Assembly (NCBI RefSeq): GCF_014230305.1
Contig: NZ_JACLAU010000018.1
Location: 1-64,000 of the forward strand
Direction of reading: 5' to 3'
Length of the DNA: 64,000 bases
Source of the DNA: Novosphingobium aerophilum
Lineage (GTDB): Bacteria > Pseudomonadota > Alphaproteobacteria > Sphingomonadales > Sphingomonadaceae
Part shown: positions 25,498-33,600 of the stretch, one piece after another
Numbering within the stretch: position 1 is the first letter of the stretch
Layout: every line of letters starts with the position of its first letter
Program-made: the position numbers and the translations under genes
Notes under the pieces: generated by a model
The model's database searches: none
What the model saw: only the letters and a program-made list of their open reading frames with translations
Told to the model about the DNA's origin: nothing

Positions 25498-25644
25498 ATG
25501 ACCGACCTGCCTGATCCGCTCAGCCCCGAATACCAGGCCCAGCGCCGGGCGGTGATCCGCCAGCGCAACCGGGTCCTCGGCCTGTTGCTGGCCTTCTTCG
25601 CCATCCTGTTCTTCGCGATCACGATCGCCAAGATGAAGATGTGA
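25498..25644 (+). CDS. Small membrane protein in cox cluster (CoxF-like)
   Basis: A 48-aa ORF with a polar N-terminus (MTDLPDPLSPEYQAQRRAVI) and one C-terminal helix (LGLLLAFFAILFFAITIAK). Small single-helix proteins of this kind lie between ctaB and ctaG in many alphaproteobacteria and are often labelled CoxF or cytochrome-oxidase-assembly proteins; their role is not well established. Spacing is tight on both sides: 6 bp after ctaB and its stop (25642-25644) is 2 nt before the ctaG ATG. Confidence 0.8.
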   Translation: MTDLPDPLSPEYQAQRRAVIRQRNRVLGLLLAFFAILFFAITIAKMKM

Positions 25645-25646
25645 CC

Positions 25647-26261
25647 ATGGCCACGGCACCCGCGCTGAAGGATCGCAACCGCCGGGTCGCGCTCTACGCG
25701 CTGCTCGGGGCGCTGTTCATGCTCGGGCTGGGCTATGCCTCGGTCCCGCTCTACCGGCTGTTCTGCCAGGTCACCGGGTTCGGCGGCACCGCGCAGCGCG
25801 TTTCGGAAAACCAGGCGGCCGGCGTCGAGGTCAGCGCGGCGACCATGTCGGTGCGGTTTGACGGCAACATCGATCGCGACCTGCCCTGGGCGTTCCGTCC
25901 CGATCAGGTGACCCAGACCGTCCGCCTCGGCGCGCGCAGCCTGGCGCGCTTCACCGCGCGCAATCTTTCGGACCATCCGATCACCGGACGGGCCAGCTTC
26001 AACGTCTCGCCCGACGAGGCCGGGAAGTACTTCAACAAGATCCAGTGCTTCTGCTTCACCGAACAGACCCTGCAGCCGGGGCAGGAGGTGAGCATGCCGG
26101 TGACCTATTATGTCGACCCGGCGATCCTCAAGGACGAAGAAGCCCGCGCGATCAAGCAGATCACGCTGAGCTACACCTTCCACGAGGACAAGGAGGCGAC
26201 GGCTGCGCTGGCTGCAAAAGGTGGCGCGAAGCCTCTGGACCGCCCCGCGAACGCGCGATAA
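25647..26261 (+). CDS. ctaG: Cytochrome c oxidase assembly protein CtaG/Cox11
   Basis: A 204-aa copper chaperone that delivers copper to the CuB site of subunit I. One N-terminal membrane helix (RVALYALLGALFMLGLGYASVPLY) is followed by a periplasmic immunoglobulin-like domain; the copper-binding motif is CFCFTEQ near residue 134, preceded by YFNKIQ, and the conserved LYRLFCQVTGFGG segment lies just after the helix. ATG 25647 is chosen; GTG 25641 would add only two residues. Confidence 0.95.
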   Translation: MATAPALKDRNRRVALYALLGALFMLGLGYASVPLYRLFCQVTGFGGTAQRVSENQAAGVEVSAATMSVRFDGNIDRDLPWAFRPDQVTQTVRLGARSLARFTARNLSDHPITGRASFNVSPDEAGKYFNKIQCFCFTEQTLQPGQEVSMPVTYYVDPAILKDEEARAIKQITLSYTFHEDKEATAALAAKGGAKPLDRPANAR

Positions 26262-26325
26262 GGGAACCCGCAATCTGACTGTACCCGCGCCTGCGAAAGG
26301 CGTGAGACGATGGGGACGAATGATC

Positions 26326-27150
26326 ATGGCCGGTGCCAAGAACCACGATTACCACATCCTTCCGCCTGACCTCGTTCCGCTGATCACCACGCTCGGCGCG
26401 CTGACCTTCACTTCGGGCATGGTGCTGTTCATGCACAAGCTGCCCGGCGGCCATGTCGTGCCGTGGCTGGGCATGGCCCTGCTGCTGGCGGGCATGTTCC
26501 AGTGGTTCACCAAGATCGTGCGCGAGGCCCACGCCGGGGATCACACGCCGGTGGTGCAGCTCCACCAGCGCTATGGCATGATCCTGTTCATCGCTTCGGA
26601 AGTGATGTTCTTCGTCGGCTGGTTCTGGGCCTTCTTCGATTTCTCGCTGTTCCCCAGCAAGCTGGCGGAAGAGGTGATCGGCGGTCAGTGGCCGCCCAAG
26701 GCGATCGAAGCGGTGATCAACGCCTGGGACCTGCCGCTGCTCAACACGCTGATCCTGCTCTGCTCGGGCACGACCGTCACCTGGGCGCACCATGGCCTGA
26801 TCCACGGTGACCGCGACGCGCTGAAGAAGGGCCTGTGGGCGACGATCCTGCTCGGCGCGCTGTTCACCTCGATCCAGGCGTTCGAATACATCCACGCGCC
26901 GTTCCCCTTCGGCAAGAACACCTATGGCTCGGCCTTCTACATGGCGACCGGGTTCCACGGCTTCCACGTGCTGGTCGGCACGATCTTCCTGATCGTCTGC
27001 CTGAAGCGCGCCTACAACGGCGACTTCACCCCCCGTCAGCACTTCGGTTTCGAAGCGGCGGCCTGGTACTGGCACTTCGTCGACGTGGTCTGGCTGTTCC
27101 TGTTCGTCTGCATCTACGTGTGGGGGAACTGGGGCGCGGTCATCGAATAG
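26326..27150 (+). CDS. ctaE: Cytochrome c oxidase subunit III
   Basis: A 274-aa seven-helix subunit that stabilises the oxidase core. Recognisable blocks are HDYHILPPDLVPLITTLGAL at the start, VQLHQRYGMILFIASEVMFF, and the final FVDVVWLFLFVCIYVWG. Two close ATGs (26320, 26326) are in frame; GGGGA at 26312-26316 is best spaced for 26326. The stop codon TAG (27148-27150) shares its last base with the following GTG. Confidence 0.96.
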   Translation: MAGAKNHDYHILPPDLVPLITTLGALTFTSGMVLFMHKLPGGHVVPWLGMALLLAGMFQWFTKIVREAHAGDHTPVVQLHQRYGMILFIASEVMFFVGWFWAFFDFSLFPSKLAEEVIGGQWPPKAIEAVINAWDLPLLNTLILLCSGTTVTWAHHGLIHGDRDALKKGLWATILLGALFTSIQAFEYIHAPFPFGKNTYGSAFYMATGFHGFHVLVGTIFLIVCLKRAYNGDFTPRQHFGFEAAAWYWHFVDVVWLFLFVCIYVWGNWGAVIE

Positions 27151-27569
27151 TGACCGTCTCCGTCCCACCGGACGCAACGAAAGGGCAGCCCGGCACCGCC
27201 GCGGCTGCCCTTTTCGGCTGTTGCCCCCGCTGCCATGGCCGGACGCTGTTCGCCGGGGTGGCGAAGTTCGCCGATCGCTGCCGGGTCTGCGGGCTCGACT
27301 TCACGCAATTCAATGTCGGCGATGGTCCGGCGGCCTTCCTGACCCTGATCATCGGTGCCCTGGTCACCGGCTTTGCGCTGTGGCTCGAGCTGGCGGTCGG
27401 CCCCCCGTTCTGGGTCCATGTCATCCTGTGGGTGCCGTTCACCACCGCCGCGGTGCTGGGCGGGCTGCGCGCCTGCAAGGCCTGGCTGCTCCAGGCGGAA
27501 TACCGCCGCAGCGCGCGCGAGGCGGTGACAGAGGACTGGACCGTCGATCCGCAGGACAGGCCGGAATGA
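27150..27569 (+). CDS. DUF983 family protein
   Basis: A 139-aa small membrane protein with an N-terminal zinc-ribbon-like motif (CPRCHGRTLF...CRVCGLDF) and two membrane helices (LTLIIGALVTGFALWLELAV; VHVILWVPFTTAAVLGGL). DUF983 genes commonly sit in cytochrome oxidase clusters of alphaproteobacteria, so an assembly role is likely but not shown. The GTG at 27150 overlaps the ctaE stop by one base. Codons 11-22 coincide with a terminator-like hairpin. Its stop overlaps surf1 as ATGA. Confidence 0.82.
   Translation: MTVSVPPDATKGQPGTAAAALFGCCPRCHGRTLFAGVAKFADRCRVCGLDFTQFNVGDGPAAFLTLIIGALVTGFALWLELAVGPPFWVHVILWVPFTTAAVLGGLRACKAWLLQAEYRRSAREAVTEDWTVDPQDRPE
27181..27214 (+). terminator. Terminator-like hairpin inside the DUF983 reading frame
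   Basis: AAGGGCAGCC (27181-27190) pairs with GGCTGCCCTT (27203-27212) around a 12-nt loop and runs into TTTT (27211-27214), 30 bp after the ctaE stop. It looks like an intrinsic terminator for ctaE yet lies inside codons for AKGQPGTAAAALFG-like sequence at the DUF983 start. Confidence 0.7.
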
Positions 27570-28135
27570 TCCGGCGCCTGCCTGTCTTGGCGACGCTGGT
27601 CGTGCTGATCGCCGCCGGGATCATGGTCCGCCTCGGCTTCTGGCAGCTCGACCGGCTGCACCAGAAGGAGGCGATGATCGCGCAGTTCCGGGCGGCGGCG
27701 GCCGATCCGGCCGTTCACCCCTGGCCCGATGCCGATCGTGCGGCCGTGCCCTACACCCGGGTCGTGCTCGATTGCCGGGCGGCCGGGGCACCGCAGCCGG
27801 AGGCCGGGCGCAACCGCGCCGGCCAGGCGGGCTGGGCGCAAGTGGCCGCCTGCACCACGCCGGAGGGCGGCCGGGCGCGGATCGTGCTCGGCTGGTCCGC
27901 CCGGCCCGCTGCCGTGGCCTGGACCGGGGGTGCCGTGACGGGAACCTATGTCGCGCGCGACGAAGGGGCGGTGGTCTTCGCCGATCCGCCGCTCGCCGGG
28001 CTGCAGCCCAACGCCCGCCCCGACCCGCGCGACCTGCCGAACAACCACCTGGCCTACGCGGTCCAGTGGTTCGCCTTCGCCGCGGTGGCGCTGGTGATCT
28101 ACGCGCTGGCGCTGCGCAAGCGGCTGCGCGGCTAG
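27566..28135 (+). CDS. SURF1 family protein
   Basis: A 189-aa membrane protein of the SURF1/Shy1 family that assists heme a insertion and assembly of cytochrome oxidase. It has the usual two-helix frame: an N-terminal helix (VLATLVVLIAAGIMVRLGFWQLDRL, with the conserved GFWQLDRL) and a C-terminal one (YAVQWFAFAAVALVIYALAL), with a periplasmic domain between. ATG 27566 overlaps the DUF983 stop by 4 nt. Last gene of the cox cluster. Confidence 0.9.
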   Translation: MIRRLPVLATLVVLIAAGIMVRLGFWQLDRLHQKEAMIAQFRAAAADPAVHPWPDADRAAVPYTRVVLDCRAAGAPQPEAGRNRAGQAGWAQVAACTTPEGGRARIVLGWSARPAAVAWTGGAVTGTYVARDEGAVVFADPPLAGLQPNARPDPRDLPNNHLAYAVQWFAFAAVALVIYALALRKRLRG

Positions 28136-28245
28136 CGCCCCCGTCAGCCGCCACCGGCTTTAACCGGGGTGGGGGAGGGGCCGTTGCACCGCCCCACCCC
28201 CGAATCCTTGCCTACAGGCCCCCCCGCCGCTACGGCGCCAGTCCC

Positions 28246-29646
28246 ATGGACTACATCAGCACCCGCGGCTCCGCCCCCGCGCTCGACTTTGCCGATGCCA
28301 CGCTGGCCGGACTCGCCTCCGATGGCGGGCTCTATGTCCCGCGCACCTGGCCGAAGTTCAGCGAGGCTGAGATCGCCGCGATGGTCGGGTTGCCCTATGC
28401 GCAGCTTGCCCAGCGGATCATGCAGCCCTTCGTCGGCGACTGCCTGACGCCCGAGCGCCTGCTGGAGCTGACCACCCAGGCCTATGGCCGCTTCGCTCAC
28501 CAGGCGGTGACCCCGCTGGTCCAGCTGGATCAGCAGCACTGGCTGCTCGAGCTGTTCCACGGTCCGACCCTGGCCTTCAAGGACGTGGCGCTGCAATTGC
28601 TGGGCCTGCTGTTCGAGGAGTTCCTCGGCCGGTCCGATCGCAACCTGACCATCGTCGGCGCGACCTCGGGCGACACCGGCTCGGCGGCGATCGATGCCGT
28701 CGCGGGGCGCGCCAAGGTCGACATCTTCATGCTCCACCCGCGCGGCCGCGTGTCCGACGTGCAGCGCCGGCAGATGACCACGGTGCTGGCCCCCAACGTC
28801 CACAACATCGCCATCGAGGGTTCGTTCGATGATGCCCAGGCGATGGTGAAGCGGATGTTCAACGATGCGGCGATGACCGACCGCTTCGCCATCGGCGCGG
28901 TCAATTCGATCAACTGGGCGCGGCTGATGGCCCAGATCGTCTATTACTTCGCTGCCGCGCTGCAACTGGGCGCGCCGGCACGCAAGGTGGCCTTCTCGGT
29001 CCCGACCGGCAATTTCGGCGATGTCTTCGCCGGCTATGTCGCGGCGCAGATGGGGCTGCCGATCGAACGGCTGATCGTCGCGACCAACGTCAACGACATC
29101 CTCCACCGCGCACTGTCGACCGGGGACTATTCGCAGAGCACGGTCACGCCTACCGCGGCGCCGTCGATGGATATCCAGGTGTCGTCGAATTTCGAGCGGC
29201 TGCTGTTCGATGTCGGCGGCCGCGACGGGCTGGCCCTGGCCGAGCAGATGCGCGGGTTCGAAAGCACCCGGGCGATGCAACTCACCAATGCCCAGCGCGA
29301 AGGCGCCGCCGCCCTGTTCACCAGCGCCCGGGCCGACGCCGACGAGATGATGAAGGCGATCCGCTGGGCCCATGTCGAAACCGGGCAGGTGATCGATCCG
29401 CACACCGCAATCGGGCTCCACGCCGCGCAGACCGCCGGGATCGATCCCGCCGTGCCGGTGGTGACGCTGGCCACGGCCCACGCCGCCAAGTTCCGCGATG
29501 CGGTGGAGCAGGCCACCGGGGTGCGGCCATCGTTGCCGCTGCGGGTCGGCGACCTGTTCGATCGCGAGGAGCGGCTGGTGCAGTTGCCGGGCGACTATGC
29601 CGCCGTGGCGGACTACGTCGCCGAGCATGCGTCGCCGAAGGTCTAG
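28246..29646 (+). CDS. thrC: Threonine synthase
   Basis: A 466-aa PLP enzyme that converts O-phosphohomoserine to threonine. It matches the longer proteobacterial class: MDYISTRGSAPALDFADATL at the start, the PLP-lysine region FHGPTLAFKDVALQLLG, and the phosphate-binding TSGDTGSAAIDAV loop. Start ATG 28246; a much longer in-frame opening upstream overlaps surf1 and is not real. A REP-like repeat pair follows the stop. Confidence 0.97.
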   Translation: MDYISTRGSAPALDFADATLAGLASDGGLYVPRTWPKFSEAEIAAMVGLPYAQLAQRIMQPFVGDCLTPERLLELTTQAYGRFAHQAVTPLVQLDQQHWLLELFHGPTLAFKDVALQLLGLLFEEFLGRSDRNLTIVGATSGDTGSAAIDAVAGRAKVDIFMLHPRGRVSDVQRRQMTTVLAPNVHNIAIEGSFDDAQAMVKRMFNDAAMTDRFAIGAVNSINWARLMAQIVYYFAAALQLGAPARKVAFSVPTGNFGDVFAGYVAAQMGLPIERLIVATNVNDILHRALSTGDYSQSTVTPTAAPSMDIQVSSNFERLLFDVGGRDGLALAEQMRGFESTRAMQLTNAQREGAAALFTSARADADEMMKAIRWAHVETGQVIDPHTAIGLHAAQTAGIDPAVPVVTLATAHAAKFRDAVEQATGVRPSLPLRVGDLFDREERLVQLPGDYAAVADYVAEHASPKV

Positions 29647-29664
29647 GACAATCCGGATACCACA

Positions 29665-29726
29665 CCCGCTCAGCCTGAGCCTGTCGAAGGCCACGCGCGG
29701 GCTTCGACAAGCTCAGCCCGAGCGGA
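29665..29726. repeat. REP-like inverted repeat pair
   Basis: The left arm (29665-29692, core CTCAGCCTGAGCCTGTCGAA) and right arm (29699-29726, core CTTCGACAAGCTCAG) are imperfect reverse complements with a 6-nt spacer, making a stable hairpin between thrC and the methyltransferase gene. The left core matches the copy at 12769-12792 at nearly every base. Confidence 0.8.
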
Positions 29727-29737
29727 GTTGGTGAAGC

Positions 29738-30649
29738 ATGGCCCAGTTGATCGACACTCCCCAACTGCTGATCGGCGAGGGCTGGGCCGACTATGGCCTG
29801 GTCGATTCCGGGCATGGCCGCAAGCTGGAGCGCTATGGCGACTACCGCTTCATCCGCCCCGAACCCCAGGCGATGTGGGCGCCGCGGCTCAGCGCGTGGG
29901 ATGCGCACGGTGAATTCGTCCCCGGATCGGACGAGGATGGCGGCGGGCGCTGGCAGTTCGATCGGCCCGTCCCGCGCGAAGGCTGGCCGCTGGCCTGGCG
30001 CGGCGTGCGCTTCACCGCCAGTTGCACGCCGTTCCGGCACCTGGGCTTCTTCCCCGACATGGCACCGGTGTGGGACTGGATGGGGGACCACCTGCCCGAC
30101 CGGACCGATGCCCAGACGCTCAACCTGTTCGGCTACACCGGGGTCGGCACCCTGGCGCTGTCGCGCTTCGGCCCGGTGACCCATGTCGACGCGTCGAAGA
30201 AGTCGGTCGCCCAGGCGCGCGCCAATGCCGAGCTGGCCGGTCTGGCCGACCGACCGGTGCGCTGGATCATCGACGATGCCGCCAAGTTCGCCGCGCGCGA
30301 GGTGCGGCGCGGGCGGCGGTATGACGGGATCATCCTGGATCCGCCCAAGTTCGGGCGCGGGCCGGAGGGTGAGGTGTGGCGGCTGGAGGAACATCTGCCC
30401 GGCCTGATCGCCGATTGCCGGAACCTGCTCGATGGTGACAGCCGCTTCCTGTTCCTGACGGTCTATGCCGTGCGGATGAGCTCGCTGGCGATCGGCGGTT
30501 TGCTGGCCGAGGCCTGCGCGGATCTGCCCGGGCGGATCGAGCACGGCGATCTGGCGGTGCGTGAGGATGGTGCCAGGGATGGCGCCCAGGATGGTCAGGG
30601 GCGCTTGCTGCCGACGGCAATCTTCGCGCGCTGGACGAATCCCGGCTAA
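29738..30649 (+). CDS. Class I SAM-dependent methyltransferase (rRNA cytosine-methyltransferase-like)
   Basis: A 303-aa methyltransferase with the general architecture of RlmI/RlmK-type enzymes. The SAM-binding motif I is TLNLFGYTGVGTLALSRFG (about residues 128-147), motif II has VDASKKSVAQARAN, and the catalytic motif IV is IILDPPKFGRG (D-P-P-K/x-F), typical of base methyltransferases. The N-terminal third lacks an evident PUA domain. Target RNA is not certain. Start ATG 29738 after the REP-like hairpin; folB follows by 11 bp. Confidence 0.85.
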   Translation: MAQLIDTPQLLIGEGWADYGLVDSGHGRKLERYGDYRFIRPEPQAMWAPRLSAWDAHGEFVPGSDEDGGGRWQFDRPVPREGWPLAWRGVRFTASCTPFRHLGFFPDMAPVWDWMGDHLPDRTDAQTLNLFGYTGVGTLALSRFGPVTHVDASKKSVAQARANAELAGLADRPVRWIIDDAAKFAAREVRRGRRYDGIILDPPKFGRGPEGEVWRLEEHLPGLIADCRNLLDGDSRFLFLTVYAVRMSSLAIGGLLAEACADLPGRIEHGDLAVREDGARDGAQDGQGRLLPTAIFARWTNPG

Positions 30650-30660
30650 GGGGCCGCCCC

Positions 30661-31044
30661 ATGACCTTCGTGCCGTCCGATTCGCTGATCCTTGAAGTCG
30701 CCGATCTCGTCGTCGATGTCCTCACCGGCATCTACTCCGAGGAAACCGGCAAGCCGCAGCCGCTGCGCATCTCGATCCAGGCGCGGCTGAAGCCGGCCGA
30801 GCGCTACACGCCCGATACGCCGCTGGCCGCGAGCAAGAACTACATGGACCTGAAGTTCGCCGCGACCCAGGCGCTGACCCCTGGCGTCCACTTCACCCTG
30901 ATCGAGGCCGTGGCCGACCATATCTGCGAGACGGTGTTCGTCGGTGATCCCCGGGTCGAGGCGGTCACGGTCAAGATCGTCAAGCTGGCCATCGCCGAGG
31001 CGGGCGAGCAGATCGGCATGACCCTCCATCGCGAGCGGCGCTGA
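30661..31044 (+). CDS. folB: Dihydroneopterin aldolase
   Basis: A 127-aa FolB/FolX-fold protein that converts 7,8-dihydroneopterin to 6-hydroxymethyl-dihydropterin in folate synthesis. The core elements are present: the strand ISIQARLKP, the catalytic region NYMDLKFAATQAL, and LIEAVADHICETVF with the conserved Glu. Length is standard. folK, which encodes the next enzyme, is at 35383. ATG 30661 follows a GGGGCCGCCCC stretch rather than a clear Shine-Dalgarno. Confidence 0.88.
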   Translation: MTFVPSDSLILEVADLVVDVLTGIYSEETGKPQPLRISIQARLKPAERYTPDTPLAASKNYMDLKFAATQALTPGVHFTLIEAVADHICETVFVGDPRVEAVTVKIVKLAIAEAGEQIGMTLHRERR

Positions 31045-31047
31045 GCC

Positions 31048-31359
31048 GTGCTGGTGCCGGTCGGCCCGCTGCCCGACGATCCGCTGCAGGCCGCGGCGCG
31101 CTTTCATGGCGAGGTCTTGCCCGGTCTGCTCGCGCATCTGGAGCAGGCTGGCGATCACCTCACGCTGGTGTTCGATCCCGCATCCTTCCCGCACGAGGAC
31201 TGGCGCCGCGCCGCCATCGCCACCCTGGCGCGCGAGCGGACCCCGGTGCGGATCAATGCCATCGCGGGCGACGATCCGGCAGCCCTGGCGGCGACGGCGC
31301 ATTACATTGCCCATGCCCCGGGACTGACCGGACAGTACCTGATCGTCGCGCCGGATTGA
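31048..31359 (+). CDS. Small Rossmann-fold-like protein
   Basis: A 103-aa ORF starting with GTG at 31048, 4 nt after the folB stop. It reads as one alpha/beta protein (HLTLVFDPASFPHEDWRRAA, then ALAATAHYIAHAPGLTGQYL) whose last part resembles the end of short-chain dehydrogenases. Homologues next to folB are known in sphingomonads as Rossmann-fold-domain proteins; no activity is known and it lacks a catalytic Ser-Tyr-Lys set. Confidence 0.65.
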   Translation: MLVPVGPLPDDPLQAAARFHGEVLPGLLAHLEQAGDHLTLVFDPASFPHEDWRRAAIATLARERTPVRINAIAGDDPAALAATAHYIAHAPGLTGQYLIVAPD

Positions 31360-31422
31360 TCCTCGGTTGCCCTCGCCCCGCTTGTCCGGGTCACGCCCGG
31401 GGTGACGGGGGCCGGTGATCGA

Positions 31423-31590
31423 TCAGAAATCCACGGCGATGCCGTTCTGCTCCCAGTCGCCATAGCGGGTGGGGGAAAGCCCGCGCGGATCGGGCTCCAG
31501 CTTGGGTTCGGCCGGACGGGGGGCCGGGTCGCTGGTCCAGTGGGCCGGCTTGACGAAGTCCTTGGGACGCTGGGTGGCGCGCTCTGTCAT
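31423..31590 (-). CDS. DUF1674 protein, succinate dehydrogenase assembly factor 4 homologue
   Basis: A 55-aa protein with the SDHAF4 signature near the C-terminus (SPTRYGDWEQNGIAVDF). In mitochondria and some bacteria this family binds flavinylated SdhA before assembly of succinate dehydrogenase. The first 25 residues are basic and disordered. ATG 31590 gives the usual small size; much longer frames on this strand are shadows of rsmB. Divergent from rsmB with a 55-bp spacer. Confidence 0.85.
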   Translation of the reverse strand: MTERATQRPKDFVKPAHWTSDPAPRPAEPKLEPDPRGLSPTRYGDWEQNGIAVDF

Positions 31591-31645
31591 GGTGCCGACA
31601 TGGCCCCGCTGGCGCCGCTTGGCAATCGCCTCTAGAGGCAGGCCG

Positions 31646-32893
31646 ATGGATATTCCCGGCCTCCCCGCCCGCCGCGCCGCGCTGCGCCTGCTCGATGCCG
31701 TGCTGCGCCGGGGCGAGACGCTGGACCAGGCCGTGCACAACGCGGTGCAGGGGCTGGCCGCCGATGCCGACCGCGCCCTGGCCCGGGCGATCGCGGCCGA
31801 GGCGCTGCGCTGGCTGCCCGATCTCGATGCCCTGATCGACAGTGCCACGCCGCAGGTGCTGCCGGACGACGCCAAGCCGCGCGCCGTGCTGCGGCTGATG
31901 CTGGCGCAGTGGCTGCGCCTGGGCACGCCGCCGCACGCCGTGGTGGCCACCGCGCTGCCGCTGTTGACCGGCGGGCCCAAGCGGCTGGCCCACGGTGTCT
32001 TCGCCACGCTCACCCGCCGCCAGGTCGCCCTGCCGGTCCATCCGGGATTACCGCCCGCCGTGGCCGCGCGGTGGGGCGACCGCGCCGGGGCCATCGCCGC
32101 CGCGCTGGGCGAACCGCCGCTGCTCGACCTGACCCTGCGCGATCCCGCCGCGACCGCCGACTGGGCGGAGCGGCTGGGCGGTGTCTCCCTGCTTCCCGGC
32201 CATGTCCGGCTGCCGCGCGGCGAGGCGATCGAGCGCCTGCCCGGCTTTGCCGAGGGCGCCTGGTGGGTGCAGGACCTGGCGGCCAGCCTGCCGGCGCGCC
32301 TGCTCGGCTTGCCGGGAGGTTGGCCGGGCGGCGCGGGCCGCGCGCTCGACCTGTGTGCCGCGCCCGGCGGCAAGGCGCTGCAGCTGGCCGCGATGGGCTG
32401 GCAGGTGACCGCGCTCGATTCCAGCGCCAAGCGGCTGGAGCGGATGGCGGCCAACTTCACCCGCTGCGCGCTGACGGCCGAAGTGGTCACCGCGGACCTG
32501 CGCGCATGGGAACCGGACGGCCGCTACGACGCGATCCTGCTCGACGCGCCGTGCACCGCGACAGGCACCTGCCGCCGCCACCCCGACGTGCTGCACCGGA
32601 TCACCCGCACCCAGATCGGCGAGATGGCTGAGCTGCAGCGCGAACTGCTGGACCGCGCCGCGGGCTGGCTCGCCCCGGGCGGGCGCCTGGTCTATGCGGT
32701 CTGCTCGCTGGAGCGGGAAGAGGGGGAGGCGGTGGCCGCCGCGCTCGATCTGGCGAGCGACCCGATCCGGACAGACGAGCTTCCCGCCGGCCTCGCGCCG
32801 ACTCCCGAGGGCTGGCTGCGCACCGATCCCGGGATGCTGGCCGAGGCCGGCGGGCTCGACGGGTTTTTCGTGGCGCGCTGGCGGGCGGGCTAG
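31646..32893 (+). CDS. rsmB: 16S rRNA (cytosine-C5)-methyltransferase RsmB family
   Basis: A 415-aa enzyme of the RsmB/NOP family that methylates C967 of 16S rRNA or a similar target. The N-terminal half is a NusB-like helical domain (ARRAALRLLDAVLRRGETLD onward); the catalytic half has motif I LCAAPGGKALQLA (about 235), the catalytic region ILLDAPCTATGTCRRHPD (motif IV Cys) and YAVCSLEREE (motif VI Cys). ATG 31646 with a GAGGCAGGCCG site upstream; a longer frame to 31469 crosses the divergent spacer and is rejected. Confidence 0.93.
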   Translation: MDIPGLPARRAALRLLDAVLRRGETLDQAVHNAVQGLAADADRALARAIAAEALRWLPDLDALIDSATPQVLPDDAKPRAVLRLMLAQWLRLGTPPHAVVATALPLLTGGPKRLAHGVFATLTRRQVALPVHPGLPPAVAARWGDRAGAIAAALGEPPLLDLTLRDPAATADWAERLGGVSLLPGHVRLPRGEAIERLPGFAEGAWWVQDLAASLPARLLGLPGGWPGGAGRALDLCAAPGGKALQLAAMGWQVTALDSSAKRLERMAANFTRCALTAEVVTADLRAWEPDGRYDAILLDAPCTATGTCRRHPDVLHRITRTQIGEMAELQRELLDRAAGWLAPGGRLVYAVCSLEREEGEAVAAALDLASDPIRTDELPAGLAPTPEGWLRTDPGMLAEAGGLDGFFVARWRAG

Positions 32894-32938
32894 CCATGCC
32901 ACGTCGCGCGCCCGACGCGTGACGTGGCAGACCCTCGG

Positions 32939-33466
32939 CTAAGCCTTGACCTTGGCCGCGAAGCTCTTGCGCAGCTTCTGCAGCTTGGGCGGGATCACCG
33001 CCAGGCAATAGGGGTTCCGCTGGCCTTCGCCTTCCCAGTATTCCTGGTGATAGTCCTCGGCCGGATACCATTCGGCCGGACCTTCCAGCGTGGTGACGAT
33101 CGGCTGTTCGCGGTCCTCCTGGGCGCGGACGATCGCGGCCTCGGCCTCGGCGCGCTGATGGTCGTCGAGCGGGAAGATCGCCGAGCGGTACTGCGTGCCG
33201 ATATCGTTGCCCTGGCGGTTGAGCTGGGTCGGATCATGCGTGGCCATGAAGATGTCGAGCAGTTCGCCATAGGACACCATGTCCTCGTCGTATGTCACGC
33301 GGATGGCCTCGGCATGGCCGGTGCTGCCCGAACAGACCTGCTTGTAGGTGGGGTGGGCAACCGTGCCGCCGATGTAGCCGCTTTCGACATCGCTTACGCC
33401 GATCACGTCGCGGAACACCGCCTCGGTGCACCAGAAGCACCCTCCCGCCAAGATTGCCTGCGCCAT
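32939..33466 (-). CDS. msrA: Peptide methionine (S)-S-oxide reductase
   Basis: A 175-aa oxidative-damage repair enzyme that reduces the S-form of methionine sulfoxide. The catalytic Cys is in GGCFWCTEAVF near residue 10; YKQVCSGSTGHAEAI, the HDPTQLNRQGNDIGTQYRSA block and EDYHQEYW are family hallmarks. No C-terminal resolving Cys is evident (ends KSFAAKVKA), so recycling may use another thiol. ATG 33466 is the correct start; the extension to 33541 is not conserved. MsrB is not adjacent. Confidence 0.95.
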   Translation of the reverse strand: MAQAILAGGCFWCTEAVFRDVIGVSDVESGYIGGTVAHPTYKQVCSGSTGHAEAIRVTYDEDMVSYGELLDIFMATHDPTQLNRQGNDIGTQYRSAIFPLDDHQRAEAEAAIVRAQEDREQPIVTTLEGPAEWYPAEDYHQEYWEGEGQRNPYCLAVIPPKLQKLRKSFAAKVKA

Positions 33467-33600
33467 TCGTCCGGTCCTTTCTGCGGAACCATCGCCCCGC
33501 TGTCTCGTCCCGCAGATAGGGATCAAGGGGACGGTTGTCATCGCCCCCGGCCTACCTAGGTTGCATGTCCATTCGTGAGATTCGCCAAGGGAGTTCCATC

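Noticed and set aside
28144-29694. A 516-codon minus-strand frame across thrC
   Set aside because: Shadow of thrC; the composition lacks normal protein features and there is no ribosome-binding site.
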